A stretch of DNA of 64,000 nucleotides from positions 62,001 through 126,000 of the forward strand of contig NZ_JAPDPI010000003.1 of assembly GCF_026013615.1 (NCBI RefSeq), in the 5' to 3' direction. The notes under the pieces were generated by a model that did no database searches, had not been told where the DNA came from, and was given only the letters and a program-made list of their open reading frames with translations. The translations under genes were made by a program, and so were the position numbers. Every line of letters starts with the position of its first letter. Positions within the stretch are counted from its first letter, which is position 1. Origin of the DNA: Plebeiibacterium marinum (GTDB lineage: Bacteria > Bacteroidota > Bacteroidia > Bacteroidales > Marinilabiliaceae). This document shows positions 18,462 through 27,946 of the stretch, piece after piece.

Positions 18462-21400
18462 TTAAAATGTTAGTTCAACACCTATTGTATGAGTTTTTGA
18501 AGTTGGATAGGCAAAACCATTGCTTGATCCTAATTCAGGATCCCATAAATCAAAAGCAGCAAATGTTAATAGATTAGTACCTCGATAATAAATGCGGGCA
18601 TTTGAAATAAATGCTTTGTCTCTCCATTTTTTAGGAATAGTGTACCCTAACTCAAGATTTTTTAATCTTAAATATTTAGAGTCTTTTAACCACCAGGTTG
18701 AGGCCTGACTATTATTTGAGCTTTCTGTGGCTGAAAGTCTTGGCCAAAATACATCCTGATTTGCAGATTCAGGTGTCCATCGGTCATCTACATTATCATA
18801 GATATTACCAACACCACCACCTCCACTACCAGGTATCAGGTATGAACCGGTTAACATATTAGTCATGTTAGCAGCTCCCTGGAAGAAAAAGCCAAAGTCC
18901 ACTGATTTATATCTTATTGATGCTCCAAATCCGTAAATTACTTCCGGTACCCAGGGTTTACCAATAGCTGTTTTATCATTATCGTCTATTGTACCATCGT
19001 TATTTAAATCCTGGTATTTTATGTCTCCAGGGCGTACAATACCATAGCCAACTTCAGGTAAAGATTCTGACAGAATATATTCATTATTTTCTTCATCGAT
19101 TGATGCGAAATCATCGTTTGTATAAAGACCTGTTGCAATTAATCCAAAATGCTGATTGATAGGATGACCAGTTTGAGCTAAGGTGGTATTTTTTAAAGCT
19201 GCAGGTTCATCAAACTCTGTAATGGTATTGTGTGCATAACTATAATTAGCACGAGCAGATACAAACCAATCTTTATTAATTGCTTTATTATAATCCACAC
19301 TAACTTCAAAACCTTTGTTTTCAACTTTACCAAAGTTAGCGTATGGCAATTGGGTATATCCGGCAGTTTCCGGTATGGTTTTACGTTGCATAAAAATATC
19401 ACTACGCCATTCTTTAAAAAGATCAACCTGCATATTGATGTCGTTAAATAAACCTAACTCAATTCCAATGTTAGCCTTTAAAGATTCTTCCCAAGTTAAA
19501 TTATCAACTGCTGCATCTCCTTCCTGATATCCATTTTTATAATACTGGGCAGTATATCCCAGGTTATAACCACCTATTTCATTAACCGTGGCAATATATC
19601 CAAACCTTCGGGTATCTGAAATCTGATCATTACCTACTAAACCTAATGAACCACGTATTTTTAATTTTGATATGGTATTTGAAATACCCTGCATGAATTT
19701 TTCACCAGAAGCTAACCAACCAATGGCAGCTGAAGGAAAGAATCCATAACGCTGACCCTTCTTAAAGTTTTCGGAACCATTATAACCGAAGTTAAACTCA
19801 GCAAAATATCGGCTTGCATAATCATAACCAATACGTCCGGCTAATCCTTGATTTCGATATGGAATTGCCATAATAGCATTAGCTGCTTCTGAGTTTACAT
19901 ATTCACGACGGTTAAATAACAAAAGTGCATCGATTGTGTGTTTATCATTGATTAACTTGTGATAATTTGCCTGAGCTTCTAAATACTGGTTGTTATTACC
20001 TCCTGAATTTCTGCCATATCCAAGAAACTCACTTCCCTCTGAGATCAATGAAGTAAGCAGGTTTCCATTTTCATCTCTGGATGATGCCCAATAATAAGAA
20101 GGGCTTTTTGATCGGGTAAGACTGTTCCAGTTATAGTTATCAAAGGAATAAGTGAATTTCACATTTAATCCTTCAAGTCCAGACCAAATAGCGCCCATAT
20201 CCTGATTTACAGAAAGCAATGTTTGTACAGTGTAACTTTGCGTTTTGGCATACCCTGTTTGTGTAACCAAAGCATAAGGGTTTCTACGATCACCGTATTT
20301 GGGAATTTGCCCGTTTGAATATACGGTTGGGTGTAGTATTGGCGTTGCTTTAAAAATAGCATCCATAATATCATCCGTAGAAGTGGCCGGAGAGTTTTTT
20401 TGGTTCCTGTATCCTCCAATACTAACAGTCATTAGAGTAGATGGCGTTAAATTCACATCCACGTTAGATCTAACGTTTACTCTGTTTAATGAAATGGCAG
20501 AATTGTAACCCACATTTGGAGCTGTGGCATAAATACCTTCTTCATCAAAATATCCTAAAATCAAACTATAACGTAAACGCTCTGTACCTCCGTTAATATC
20601 AACAGAATACTGTGACTGAGGAACATTACTTGTGGTTAGTTCATTTAACCAATCCACATCTGGATATAAATCCGGATCACTACCATTTCTGGTAATATCA
20701 ATATCTTCCTGAGTATAAGTAGGTGCTAATCCGGAAAGTGTCATTGCATCATTCATCACTTCCATATATTTTGCTCCATTCACAAATTCAGGAAGTTGTG
20801 TAGGATTAGAAATACCGTGATTCGCTTTAAAAGTTATCACAGGACGTCCGATCTTTCCTTTTTTGGTTTTAATTAGTATTACACCATTTGCACCTCTCAC
20901 ACCATATACTGCAGTAGCTGATGCATCTTTTAGTATTGAAAAAGATTCCACTTCTTCACTGTTAATATCTGCCAGGTTACGTTCAATTCCATCCACCAAA
21001 ACTAAAGGTGTTGCGTTAGTTCCAAAGGTATTGATACCTCGAATCCAGAAGTCAGCAGCATCGCTACCCGGCTCCCCGGATTTTTGAACTGCAATAACAC
21101 CGGTAATCTGTCCTGCCAAACCATTGGTCATTGATCGGGTAGTGTTTTGAGTAAGTATTTTAGGCTTCATGGTGGCAATAGCACCAATAACACTCTCACG
21201 CTTTTGGCTACCATAACCAACCACAACAACCTCCTCCATATTCATCTTGTCTTCTTCAAGTTTGATATTGATGACTTTACTTTGGGGGATGTCAACCTCT
21301 ACAGCTTTATAACCTACGTAGCTGAACTTAATTTTTGCATCAGAACTTTCAATATTATACAGGGTAAAATTACCGTTCACATCGGTTATTGTTCCGTTGT

Positions 21401-21593
21401 TGGTTCCAACAACCTGAATGGTAACTCCTATGAGTGTTTCATCGTTCCCTGCATCTAAAACCTGCCCGGAAATCTTAATATTATCCTGGCCATACGCCGG
21501 AATAAAAATTCCAGCGCCCAATAATATAAACATAATCAAACGCCATGTTATATTATTAAACAACTGATTATTAATACTATATTTTCGCTTCAT
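18462..21593 (-). CDS. SusC/RagA-family TonB-dependent transporter without STN domain
   Basis: A 1043-residue SusC transporter: signal peptide (..GIFIPAYGQ), carboxypeptidase-regulatory-like domain (about 38-120, ISGQVLDAGNDETLIGVTIQ), plug with VEVVVVGYGSQKRESVIGAIAT-like and LKDASATAVYGVRGANGV motifs, and a barrel ending THTIGVELTF. Unlike the two SusC proteins next to FecR genes, it has no STN domain, and no sigma/FecR pair is adjacent. Its control must come from elsewhere, perhaps from the sigma at 36.7-37.3 kb or a distant regulator. An intrinsic terminator lies just upstream, so it probably starts a new transcript. Confidence 0.94.
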   Translation of the reverse strand: MKRKYSINNQLFNNITWRLIMFILLGAGIFIPAYGQDNIKISGQVLDAGNDETLIGVTIQVVGTNNGTITDVNGNFTLYNIESSDAKIKFSYVGYKAVEVDIPQSKVINIKLEEDKMNMEEVVVVGYGSQKRESVIGAIATMKPKILTQNTTRSMTNGLAGQITGVIAVQKSGEPGSDAADFWIRGINTFGTNATPLVLVDGIERNLADINSEEVESFSILKDASATAVYGVRGANGVILIKTKKGKIGRPVITFKANHGISNPTQLPEFVNGAKYMEVMNDAMTLSGLAPTYTQEDIDITRNGSDPDLYPDVDWLNELTTSNVPQSQYSVDINGGTERLRYSLILGYFDEEGIYATAPNVGYNSAISLNRVNVRSNVDVNLTPSTLMTVSIGGYRNQKNSPATSTDDIMDAIFKATPILHPTVYSNGQIPKYGDRRNPYALVTQTGYAKTQSYTVQTLLSVNQDMGAIWSGLEGLNVKFTYSFDNYNWNSLTRSKSPSYYWASSRDENGNLLTSLISEGSEFLGYGRNSGGNNNQYLEAQANYHKLINDKHTIDALLLFNRREYVNSEAANAIMAIPYRNQGLAGRIGYDYASRYFAEFNFGYNGSENFKKGQRYGFFPSAAIGWLASGEKFMQGISNTISKLKIRGSLGLVGNDQISDTRRFGYIATVNEIGGYNLGYTAQYYKNGYQEGDAAVDNLTWEESLKANIGIELGLFNDINMQVDLFKEWRSDIFMQRKTIPETAGYTQLPYANFGKVENKGFEVSVDYNKAINKDWFVSARANYSYAHNTITEFDEPAALKNTTLAQTGHPINQHFGLIATGLYTNDDFASIDEENNEYILSESLPEVGYGIVRPGDIKYQDLNNDGTIDDNDKTAIGKPWVPEVIYGFGASIRYKSVDFGFFFQGAANMTNMLTGSYLIPGSGGGGVGNIYDNVDDRWTPESANQDVFWPRLSATESSNNSQASTWWLKDSKYLRLKNLELGYTIPKKWRDKAFISNARIYYRGTNLLTFAAFDLWDPELGSSNGFAYPTSKTHTIGVELTF

Positions 21594-21626
21594 ATTTGTA
21601 ATTATTATTTACTGTTATATTCGAAT

Positions 21627-21659
21627 AAAAAATAGCCTGTTGCGTACAACAGTTGGCTA
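21627..21659 (-). terminator. intrinsic terminator between GH5 and susC
   Basis: On the minus strand TAGCC..TGTTG pairs with CAACA..GGCTA around TACG, followed by six T (21627-21632). It lies 14 nt beyond the GH5 stop codon and 34 nt before the susC start, dividing the block into two transcripts. Confidence 0.78.
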
Positions 21660-21672
21660 CACTGACTGATAG

Positions 21673-23874
21673 TTATTGGAGTAAAACTTTCTTATTATCA
21701 ATAAAATCACCATGTTTAACACTTAGTATATAGCACCCTTTTGACAGGTTCAAGGTAGTAGTAGCATTACCACCCAGTTTTAGTTCTGAAACTAGCTGCC
21801 CCATATAGCTATATATGCTGACATCTTTGGGTATGCCTTCCGTATTTTTTAAAGTTCTGTCAAAAAACACAATTCCCTGGGGTCTATTATCCGCAGGTAT
21901 AGCATTTGCCGTTCCTTCTGTCCATAAAAACCGCTCCCATCCACTCAATGCAGACCTGTCGCATATTAAGCTTGCCTCATTACCTCCCTGCCCACTCACG
22001 AAACCGGAATGGCCAAACAGTCCAAATTCATTATTCCCTAAGTCTATCCATGTAAATCGTTCCCAACCATCATAACTGTCCCTTGAACAGGTCATGGGTT
22101 CACCGCCTCCTTCCGTGCTGAGGTATTTATTATTAGATCCCAGAATAACGACCTGGTTATTATCTACTTTTTTTATTGTAAATGTATTTGCCGACACTTT
22201 ATCATATGATGAAAAGCTCATTTGCGCATTATCCAGCAATACTAAATATTGCTCATCATACTGCTGTATATAAACCTGTTTCTCCAAAGGTACCTGCGGT
22301 TGGGTTGAAATGGCGGTCTTTACCAAATCAATAAGAGTATTATTCTTCACAAACCACTCAGAACCAAACTCATCCCACTTTGCTTTGATGGTGGCAATAT
22401 CATCATAAATCAAATCAGGATCAGCATTAAAATTATCTGTGTAAAACGAGAAATTATCGCGGCTGGAAACGCTTTCTTTACATTTATACGACCAGTTTGT
22501 CCATGATATGTTTGCTGAATTTAATCCTCTCAAAAACTTCTTCCACACATCTGTATGTTCCCAAAAGGCAAATTCACCGGCTATGACCGGAACATTCCAG
22601 TTTTGCTGATGCCGGAGCATATCTGATATGGCCGCCTCGGCAAAACCATCCTGGGATGCATAATTGTGGTAATCGGTATTATAATAATGTGCCTGGTACA
22701 TTACGTTTGACCATCCATGATTGGATGGGGAGGTCACATAATCAAAGTTTGGAAAGGCCTGAACACAAATAGTATGATCAGTATCTACTGCCCGTATTGC
22801 GCTATACAAAACATCATAAAACTGATCTACTGTCATTAGATCGGAGTTACTCCACGATTCGTTTAACACATCGTAACAGGCAATGGCAGGATTAGACACA
22901 TAATGCCGGGCCACTTCCTCCCATATTTTGACTGTAAGCTCCTGATAATAGCTACTTGACCACAAATCATTTGACACGGCCATGCCGCTGGTAAAATAAC
23001 CATCATTACCCCCGGGAGAACAGTGCAGGTCAAGAATAACATAGATGCCACGTTCAGTACATTGTTCTACCAACCAATCGAGGTGACGAAAAGCATTTGG
23101 TTTTATTGTACCATCTTCACGCATGATTTCCATCCAAAAGAAAGGCACCCGCACTACATTCATGCCCATGCTTTTAATCTGATCCAGATCTGTTTCGGTG
23201 ACCCACATGCTGCAATAGTAGTCTATTAATGCATCGGCATCCTCTTCTCCAAACCGGTTTATCAGCGATCTGCGTACATGAATATCATCGTTCATGCTTA
23301 CGTTAAGCTCTGAAACAGACCAGTTTTCAATGACCTTTTCTGTTTGTACAATTTTAATATACCTGCAAACAGCAATATCTGTGTAGGCCTTAACATCGCC
23401 ATTGTCACTGGTAAAACTCCCTAACAAACTCCATTGAGAACCATCAGCTGATTGGTATATTTCGAAAGCCCTGGGAAACTCAGAAGTGTTTGGGGTTGTT
23501 TTAAATTCAACACGGTTACAAATCTCTGTCTGCCCCATGTCAATGATCACCCATTGGTTATTTGAATATTGAGAACGCCCACTATTCCATGTGGTGTTTA
23601 AATCCCCATCTATCATGTTAACAGCACTGCTCCCTACCTGTGTATATTGCGCTGTTACAGTCCAGTTTGAACGTCCGATGGCTCCATAACCTGAAGGCCC
23701 CATCCAGTTTTCAAACGAAAGCCATGCACCCAAATTAGTTCCCCGAAGCACAACTGTATCTCCTTTTGCATTGCACAAAACCTGTCCGTTAGCAGAAAGA
23801 AAATCCTGTTCTGTTATTTGCGATGAACCAATAAGAGAGCAAAAAGCGAATAAGATAAAAAGTATTTTTCTCAT
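21673..23874 (-). CDS. GH5 beta-glucanase with an internal CBM32-like domain, fascin-like domain and T9SS tail
   Basis: After a signal peptide (..CSLIGSSQ) the GH5 barrel opens with VVLRGTNLGAWLSFENWMGP (about 40-60). It is then interrupted by an F5/8-type (CBM32-like) discoidin domain at about 66-196 (VNMIDGDLNTTWNSG, QWVIIDMGQ, AFEIYQSADGSQW, RYIKIVQTE). It resumes with MNVVRVPFFW and YVILDLHCSPGG. Catalytic Glu339 lies in DVLNES and Glu434 in IAGEFAFW. Residues about 540-650 form a fascin-like beta-trefoil (GSNNKYLSTEGG). A T9SS sorting domain ends the 733 residues. The GH5-fascin pattern resembles exo-beta-1,3-glucanases, matching the GH128 neighbour. Exact specificity is uncertain. Confidence 0.88.
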   Translation of the reverse strand: MRKILFILFAFCSLIGSSQITEQDFLSANGQVLCNAKGDTVVLRGTNLGAWLSFENWMGPSGYGAIGRSNWTVTAQYTQVGSSAVNMIDGDLNTTWNSGRSQYSNNQWVIIDMGQTEICNRVEFKTTPNTSEFPRAFEIYQSADGSQWSLLGSFTSDNGDVKAYTDIAVCRYIKIVQTEKVIENWSVSELNVSMNDDIHVRRSLINRFGEEDADALIDYYCSMWVTETDLDQIKSMGMNVVRVPFFWMEIMREDGTIKPNAFRHLDWLVEQCTERGIYVILDLHCSPGGNDGYFTSGMAVSNDLWSSSYYQELTVKIWEEVARHYVSNPAIACYDVLNESWSNSDLMTVDQFYDVLYSAIRAVDTDHTICVQAFPNFDYVTSPSNHGWSNVMYQAHYYNTDYHNYASQDGFAEAAISDMLRHQQNWNVPVIAGEFAFWEHTDVWKKFLRGLNSANISWTNWSYKCKESVSSRDNFSFYTDNFNADPDLIYDDIATIKAKWDEFGSEWFVKNNTLIDLVKTAISTQPQVPLEKQVYIQQYDEQYLVLLDNAQMSFSSYDKVSANTFTIKKVDNNQVVILGSNNKYLSTEGGGEPMTCSRDSYDGWERFTWIDLGNNEFGLFGHSGFVSGQGGNEASLICDRSALSGWERFLWTEGTANAIPADNRPQGIVFFDRTLKNTEGIPKDVSIYSYMGQLVSELKLGGNATTTLNLSKGCYILSVKHGDFIDNKKVLLQ

Positions 23875-23920
23875 ATTTGCATTACTTATAATTCAATATT
23901 TTATTGAGTTCAAACAATCT

Positions 23921-23959
23921 GAATCAGGCAACAGACTTGGCGGTTATGTTGCCTGATTC
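23921..23959. terminator. 13-bp perfect inverted repeat behind GH3
   Basis: GAATCAGGCAACA is exactly repeated in inverse at 23947-23959 with a 13-nt spacer. It follows the GH3 stop (23997) on the minus strand and precedes the GH5 start. There is no long T tract, so it may be a transcript-end or RNA-stabilising hairpin rather than a classic terminator. Confidence 0.55.
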
Positions 23960-23996
23960 TCTATAGTTTATTTGCATGTTACATAGGCAGTTGTTT

Positions 23997-26264
23997 TTAT
24001 AATTGGTAATGTATTTTACTGGCTTTTATATTTTCAGAATCAGAACCCACTTCAATTTGAAATTCTCCTGGTTCCACTTTGTATTCAAGATTCTTGTTAT
24101 AGAATTTTAAATCGTCCTCTGTGATTTCAAATTCAATCGTTTTTTCTTCTCCCGGTTGCAGGTAAACCTTTTTAAAGCCTTTCAACTCCTTTAACGGGCG
24201 GGTAATACTTGCCTCCATATCTCTGATATACAGCTGAGCCGTTTCCTCTCCTGCATATTCCCCTGTGTTTTTCATGGTTACAGAAACCGTTATTGTGTCG
24301 CCCTGGTCCATTATATTATCTTTTATAACTAAATCTCCATATTCAAACGATGTATAGCTTAACCCATACCCAAACGGAAATAAAGGCTTATTGGAAACAT
24401 CTAGATATCTGGAAGTATATTTAATCCCTGGATAAAAAGGACGCCCCGTATTTTTCATGTTATAATACACAGGGATTTGGCCTACCTTGCGAGGGAAAGA
24501 CATGGTCAACTTGCCGGATGGATTATAATCTCCCCATAAAATACCGGATACAGCCGGAGCTGTTTGTGTACCCCCTGCCCAGCATTGCAAAATAGCCGCA
24601 CAGTTTTCAGCTTCCCACTCCAGGGTCATTGGTCGTCCACTTACCAGAACCAGCACCACTGGTTTTCCAGTTTTCACTAAAGCCTTTAATAACTTTTGCT
24701 GGGTTGCCTGTAACGATATATCAGCCATACTGGAAGCTTCGCCCGACATGGCGGCAGACTCCCCTAAAACAGCCACTACAACATCTGCTTTCTTTGCTGT
24801 AAGCACAGCTTTCTTCAACAATGCTTCGTCATCTTCACCCTTAGTATTATAATTAATCAGCTTAGCGATATCCTCATTATCTGTAAGCTTAGCCCCTTCT
24901 GCATACAGGATGTTTCCTTTTTGTTGGACAGCTTCTTTTATCGACTGAACCTGATCCAATTCTCCACTTAACACCCAGGTTCCCAACAAATCCTTTTTAC
25001 AATCAGCCAGAGGGCCGATAACGGCTACACTCTGGTCTGATTTAAAGGGAAGTATATTGTCTTTATTCTTTAAAAGAACACATGATTTTTGCGCAGCCAG
25101 CAATGCCAGATCCATAAGCTCCTTTTGCTTTTGGGAATCCACCTTATCTTTTTTCAAACGGATATAAGGATCTTTAAACAAGCCCAGCTTGTATTTGGCT
25201 TCCAATACTCTTTTACAGGCCTTATCAATGGTCTCCATGGAGACCTTACCTTCTTCCAAAGAGGACTGCAAAGTATGTACAAAGCCTTCGCTCACCATAT
25301 CCATATCAATGCCAGCATCTATGGCCAATGCTGATGAAGTTTTTAAATCGCCAACCCCGTGGAATCCCATCTCCCGGATAGCCGTATAATCTGTTACAAC
25401 AAAACCATTGAATCCCCAGTAGTTACGAAGAATATCTTCAATCAACCATTTATTGGATGTAGCAGGAACACCATTGATATCATTAAATGATGTCATTACG
25501 GATCCCACACCTGCATCAACAGCTGCCTGATATGGAGGGAGGTAATCCTGAAACATCCTAAGCACACTCATATCCACGGTATTGTAATCTCTACCCGCCT
25601 CTGCGGCTCCATACAAAGCATAATGCTTAACACAAGCCATAACCGACTCATCACTGGCCATATCAGCTCCCTGGTATCCCTTAACCATAGCTTTAGCTAC
25701 CATAGAACCCAGATAAACATCTTCACCGGCGCCTTCCGCTACCCGGCCCCATCGCGGATCTTTTGAAATATCCACCATAGGAGAAAAAACCCAATCGATA
25801 CCATCGGCACTTGCTTCATAGGCTGCTGCCCGGGCTGTTTTTTCAATTAAATCCATATCCCAGGAGCAGGACAAGGCCAAGGGTATTGGAAAAACAGTAT
25901 GATGTCCGTGTATCACATCCTGACCAAACATAAGTGGAATACCCAACCGGGATTGCTTTATCACTAACTCCTGAATTTTTCTTCGCTCTTGTTGAGACTC
26001 AATATTAAATAATCCGCCTACTAATCCTTTTTCTACTTTCTGGCTAACCCCGGTATTGGCAGCTGCCCCGGTGGTTAAACTACCGTCCCACGCCAGCAAA
26101 TTTAATTGCCCCAATTTTTCATCCAGGGTCATTTTGTCCACCAATTCTGTAACATACTGATCCATTGCCTCATCTGTTTTCGTAGTTGTATCTGACGATG
26201 AACAACTCCACAGACAGGCAAAAATCAGTGCAAACCCAAGAACCTTAAATCTAAATAACTTCAT
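23997..26264 (-). CDS. GH3 beta-glucosidase, BglX-like lipoprotein
   Basis: This 755-residue protein has a lipoprotein signal (..FACLWSC, Cys21). It has a full GH3 plan: (beta/alpha)8 domain with GQDVIHGHHTVFPIPLALS and nucleophile Asp292 in GFVVTDY, alpha/beta sandwich with AVLGESAAMSGEASS holding the expected acid/base Glu, and C-terminal fibronectin-III-like domain (KNTGEYAGEETAQLYI). The E/SGEAS pattern is that of BglX-type periplasmic beta-glucosidases, which split terminal glucose from beta-linked oligosaccharides. Being 10 nt after the six-hairpin gene, it shares its transcript. The probable role is finishing glucan oligomers brought in by the SusC systems. Confidence 0.92.
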   Translation of the reverse strand: MKLFRFKVLGFALIFACLWSCSSSDTTTKTDEAMDQYVTELVDKMTLDEKLGQLNLLAWDGSLTTGAAANTGVSQKVEKGLVGGLFNIESQQERRKIQELVIKQSRLGIPLMFGQDVIHGHHTVFPIPLALSCSWDMDLIEKTARAAAYEASADGIDWVFSPMVDISKDPRWGRVAEGAGEDVYLGSMVAKAMVKGYQGADMASDESVMACVKHYALYGAAEAGRDYNTVDMSVLRMFQDYLPPYQAAVDAGVGSVMTSFNDINGVPATSNKWLIEDILRNYWGFNGFVVTDYTAIREMGFHGVGDLKTSSALAIDAGIDMDMVSEGFVHTLQSSLEEGKVSMETIDKACKRVLEAKYKLGLFKDPYIRLKKDKVDSQKQKELMDLALLAAQKSCVLLKNKDNILPFKSDQSVAVIGPLADCKKDLLGTWVLSGELDQVQSIKEAVQQKGNILYAEGAKLTDNEDIAKLINYNTKGEDDEALLKKAVLTAKKADVVVAVLGESAAMSGEASSMADISLQATQQKLLKALVKTGKPVVLVLVSGRPMTLEWEAENCAAILQCWAGGTQTAPAVSGILWGDYNPSGKLTMSFPRKVGQIPVYYNMKNTGRPFYPGIKYTSRYLDVSNKPLFPFGYGLSYTSFEYGDLVIKDNIMDQGDTITVSVTMKNTGEYAGEETAQLYIRDMEASITRPLKELKGFKKVYLQPGEEKTIEFEITEDDLKFYNKNLEYKVEPGEFQIEVGSDSENIKASKIHYQL

Positions 26265-26274
26265 ACCGGATCAA

Positions 26275-27918
26275 CTATTTTTGAAATATTTCAGGATACT
26301 TTCTGATAAAATACACGGGCGTACAGCTCCAAGCATGACAGTAGCTGTTGATTGGGAAAAACCCATAGGGAGAAAGAAAATCATTCGTCGGGTCATAGAC
26401 TTCCCAAAATGTATCAGCACCTTTATCCACCATTCCACCCCAGAAATCGATTAACAATGCTTTGGCCTCATCATACATTTTCGACTTCATTAAAGCCTGT
26501 GTAAAATAGTGGCACATATACGGACCTCCAGGCTTTAAAGCGCCCTGATGTTTCATTACATTGTTTAATGCTCTTTGGCTGGCTTTTTCAGAAAGCACAC
26601 CACCCATTATCATCCATGCCTGTGATGCATAAGAAACCTGCGCATCATCACCACATTCAAACAGTCCTGTTTTTGAATTGTACATATTTTTCAGAGCAGC
26701 ACGCTTCATTTTTTTAACCAAACCGGGGATGTATTTTACTTCACTCTCAACGTTTAAAAGCTTGGCTAACTCGTAGGTTTCGTTAAGTGCAAAAATCATA
26801 AGTCCCTGAATACCGGCCGCTTTATTTAAACCATCTTTCCAGTCAAAAAACAACCACCATTCTTTGTTTGCTCTTTCATAATCCACTAAACCATCCTTTG
26901 AAACATATTGTGAAATAATATTGAGCTGACGTTTAGCAACCGGCCATAAATCCATAGCTGTTTCTTTATCTTTAGTCGCTGCCATATACTCCTTTAAGGT
27001 TACATTATAAAGCAAGGAATAATCCATTAAGCGCTGACCGGCCTGGGCGTGTGGCTCCGGCTCTTCAAACACGGTTCCCAATACATACCCTTCATCATCG
27101 CTTAATCCGGCCAGCAGATATAAACATCTTTGCGTTAACTGGTGGTTTTGAAAAGAATAAACATTGGCTAATGATTCCAGGTACATATCTCCTACCCATA
27201 AACGGCGGTCGCGTTTAGGACCATCCTCATAAACCGTTTGCATACATTCTTTTAGTGTTTTTATACTGATGGCATCAATTTTCTTGATCATCTCCGATGT
27301 TGAAGAGGCTAATTCTTCAGGAGCTTTGTCGGCAGAAGTAACAGCCTTAAACTTCACATCACTGATCTTAAAATCGAAGTATGGAGAACTACCAATCAAA
27401 TCAATTTTCACATACCGGCACGCCATACGACGCTCAATATTATAAGAGCCCGGCAGGTGCATAATATTAAATTCATGATCCTGAAGCCAGGCACGACTAA
27501 TACCACCCTCAAACGGGTCAAAAGGGGTTACCAGCTCTGAGGGTACCTCGCCAAAGGTAAAGCGAAAACGAACCGGTGAATCAGGAGATCCCCAGATGGT
27601 TTCCAAACCGAAAGAAAAATATCCGGTATAATGATCTCCTAAGTCAACGATTACACTCTTTAGTTTTCGAATAGATTGTCCATATAATGAATCAATTGGC
27701 GCCACTGTTTTAGCTTCCCAACCTTGAAAAGCATCCTTATTTTTTACAATTTCAACAATACCTGCAGGTTCAACAATAGTTTCTTTTAAAACAGGTTTTA
27801 GTTCCTCTGCTTTTTTAACCCACTGTTTCCCTTTTTCATAATAGTTTTGTGCATTTACTGAACTTAGTAACAACGTTAAAGCTCCTAATGCTATAGTTCT
27901 TTTTAATAGAGTTCGCAT
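26275..27918 (-). CDS. exported six-hairpin glycosidase, GH78-like, substrate unknown
   Basis: A signal peptide (..LLLSSVNAQ) is followed by an N-terminal beta-sandwich (about 60-200, YTGYFSFGLETIW..ACRYVKIDLIG) and an (alpha/alpha)6 toroid (about 215-540). The toroid contains YEDGPKRDRRLWVGDMYLESLANVYSF, resembling the substrate-cleft region of alpha-L-rhamnosidases, and later WEVYDPTND and SYCHAWSCTPVYF. At 547 residues it is shorter than standard GH78 enzymes (about 700-1000) and lacks extra beta domains. I therefore call it GH78-like, not an established rhamnosidase. It sits between two GH3 genes (28 and 10 nt spacers), implying a shared oligosaccharide substrate. Confidence 0.75.
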   Translation of the reverse strand: MRTLLKRTIALGALTLLLSSVNAQNYYEKGKQWVKKAEELKPVLKETIVEPAGIVEIVKNKDAFQGWEAKTVAPIDSLYGQSIRKLKSVIVDLGDHYTGYFSFGLETIWGSPDSPVRFRFTFGEVPSELVTPFDPFEGGISRAWLQDHEFNIMHLPGSYNIERRMACRYVKIDLIGSSPYFDFKISDVKFKAVTSADKAPEELASSTSEMIKKIDAISIKTLKECMQTVYEDGPKRDRRLWVGDMYLESLANVYSFQNHQLTQRCLYLLAGLSDDEGYVLGTVFEEPEPHAQAGQRLMDYSLLYNVTLKEYMAATKDKETAMDLWPVAKRQLNIISQYVSKDGLVDYERANKEWWLFFDWKDGLNKAAGIQGLMIFALNETYELAKLLNVESEVKYIPGLVKKMKRAALKNMYNSKTGLFECGDDAQVSYASQAWMIMGGVLSEKASQRALNNVMKHQGALKPGGPYMCHYFTQALMKSKMYDEAKALLIDFWGGMVDKGADTFWEVYDPTNDFLSPYGFFPINSYCHAWSCTPVYFIRKYPEIFQK

Positions 27919-27946
27919 ATAATAAAGTTTTATGATTTACATTTCT

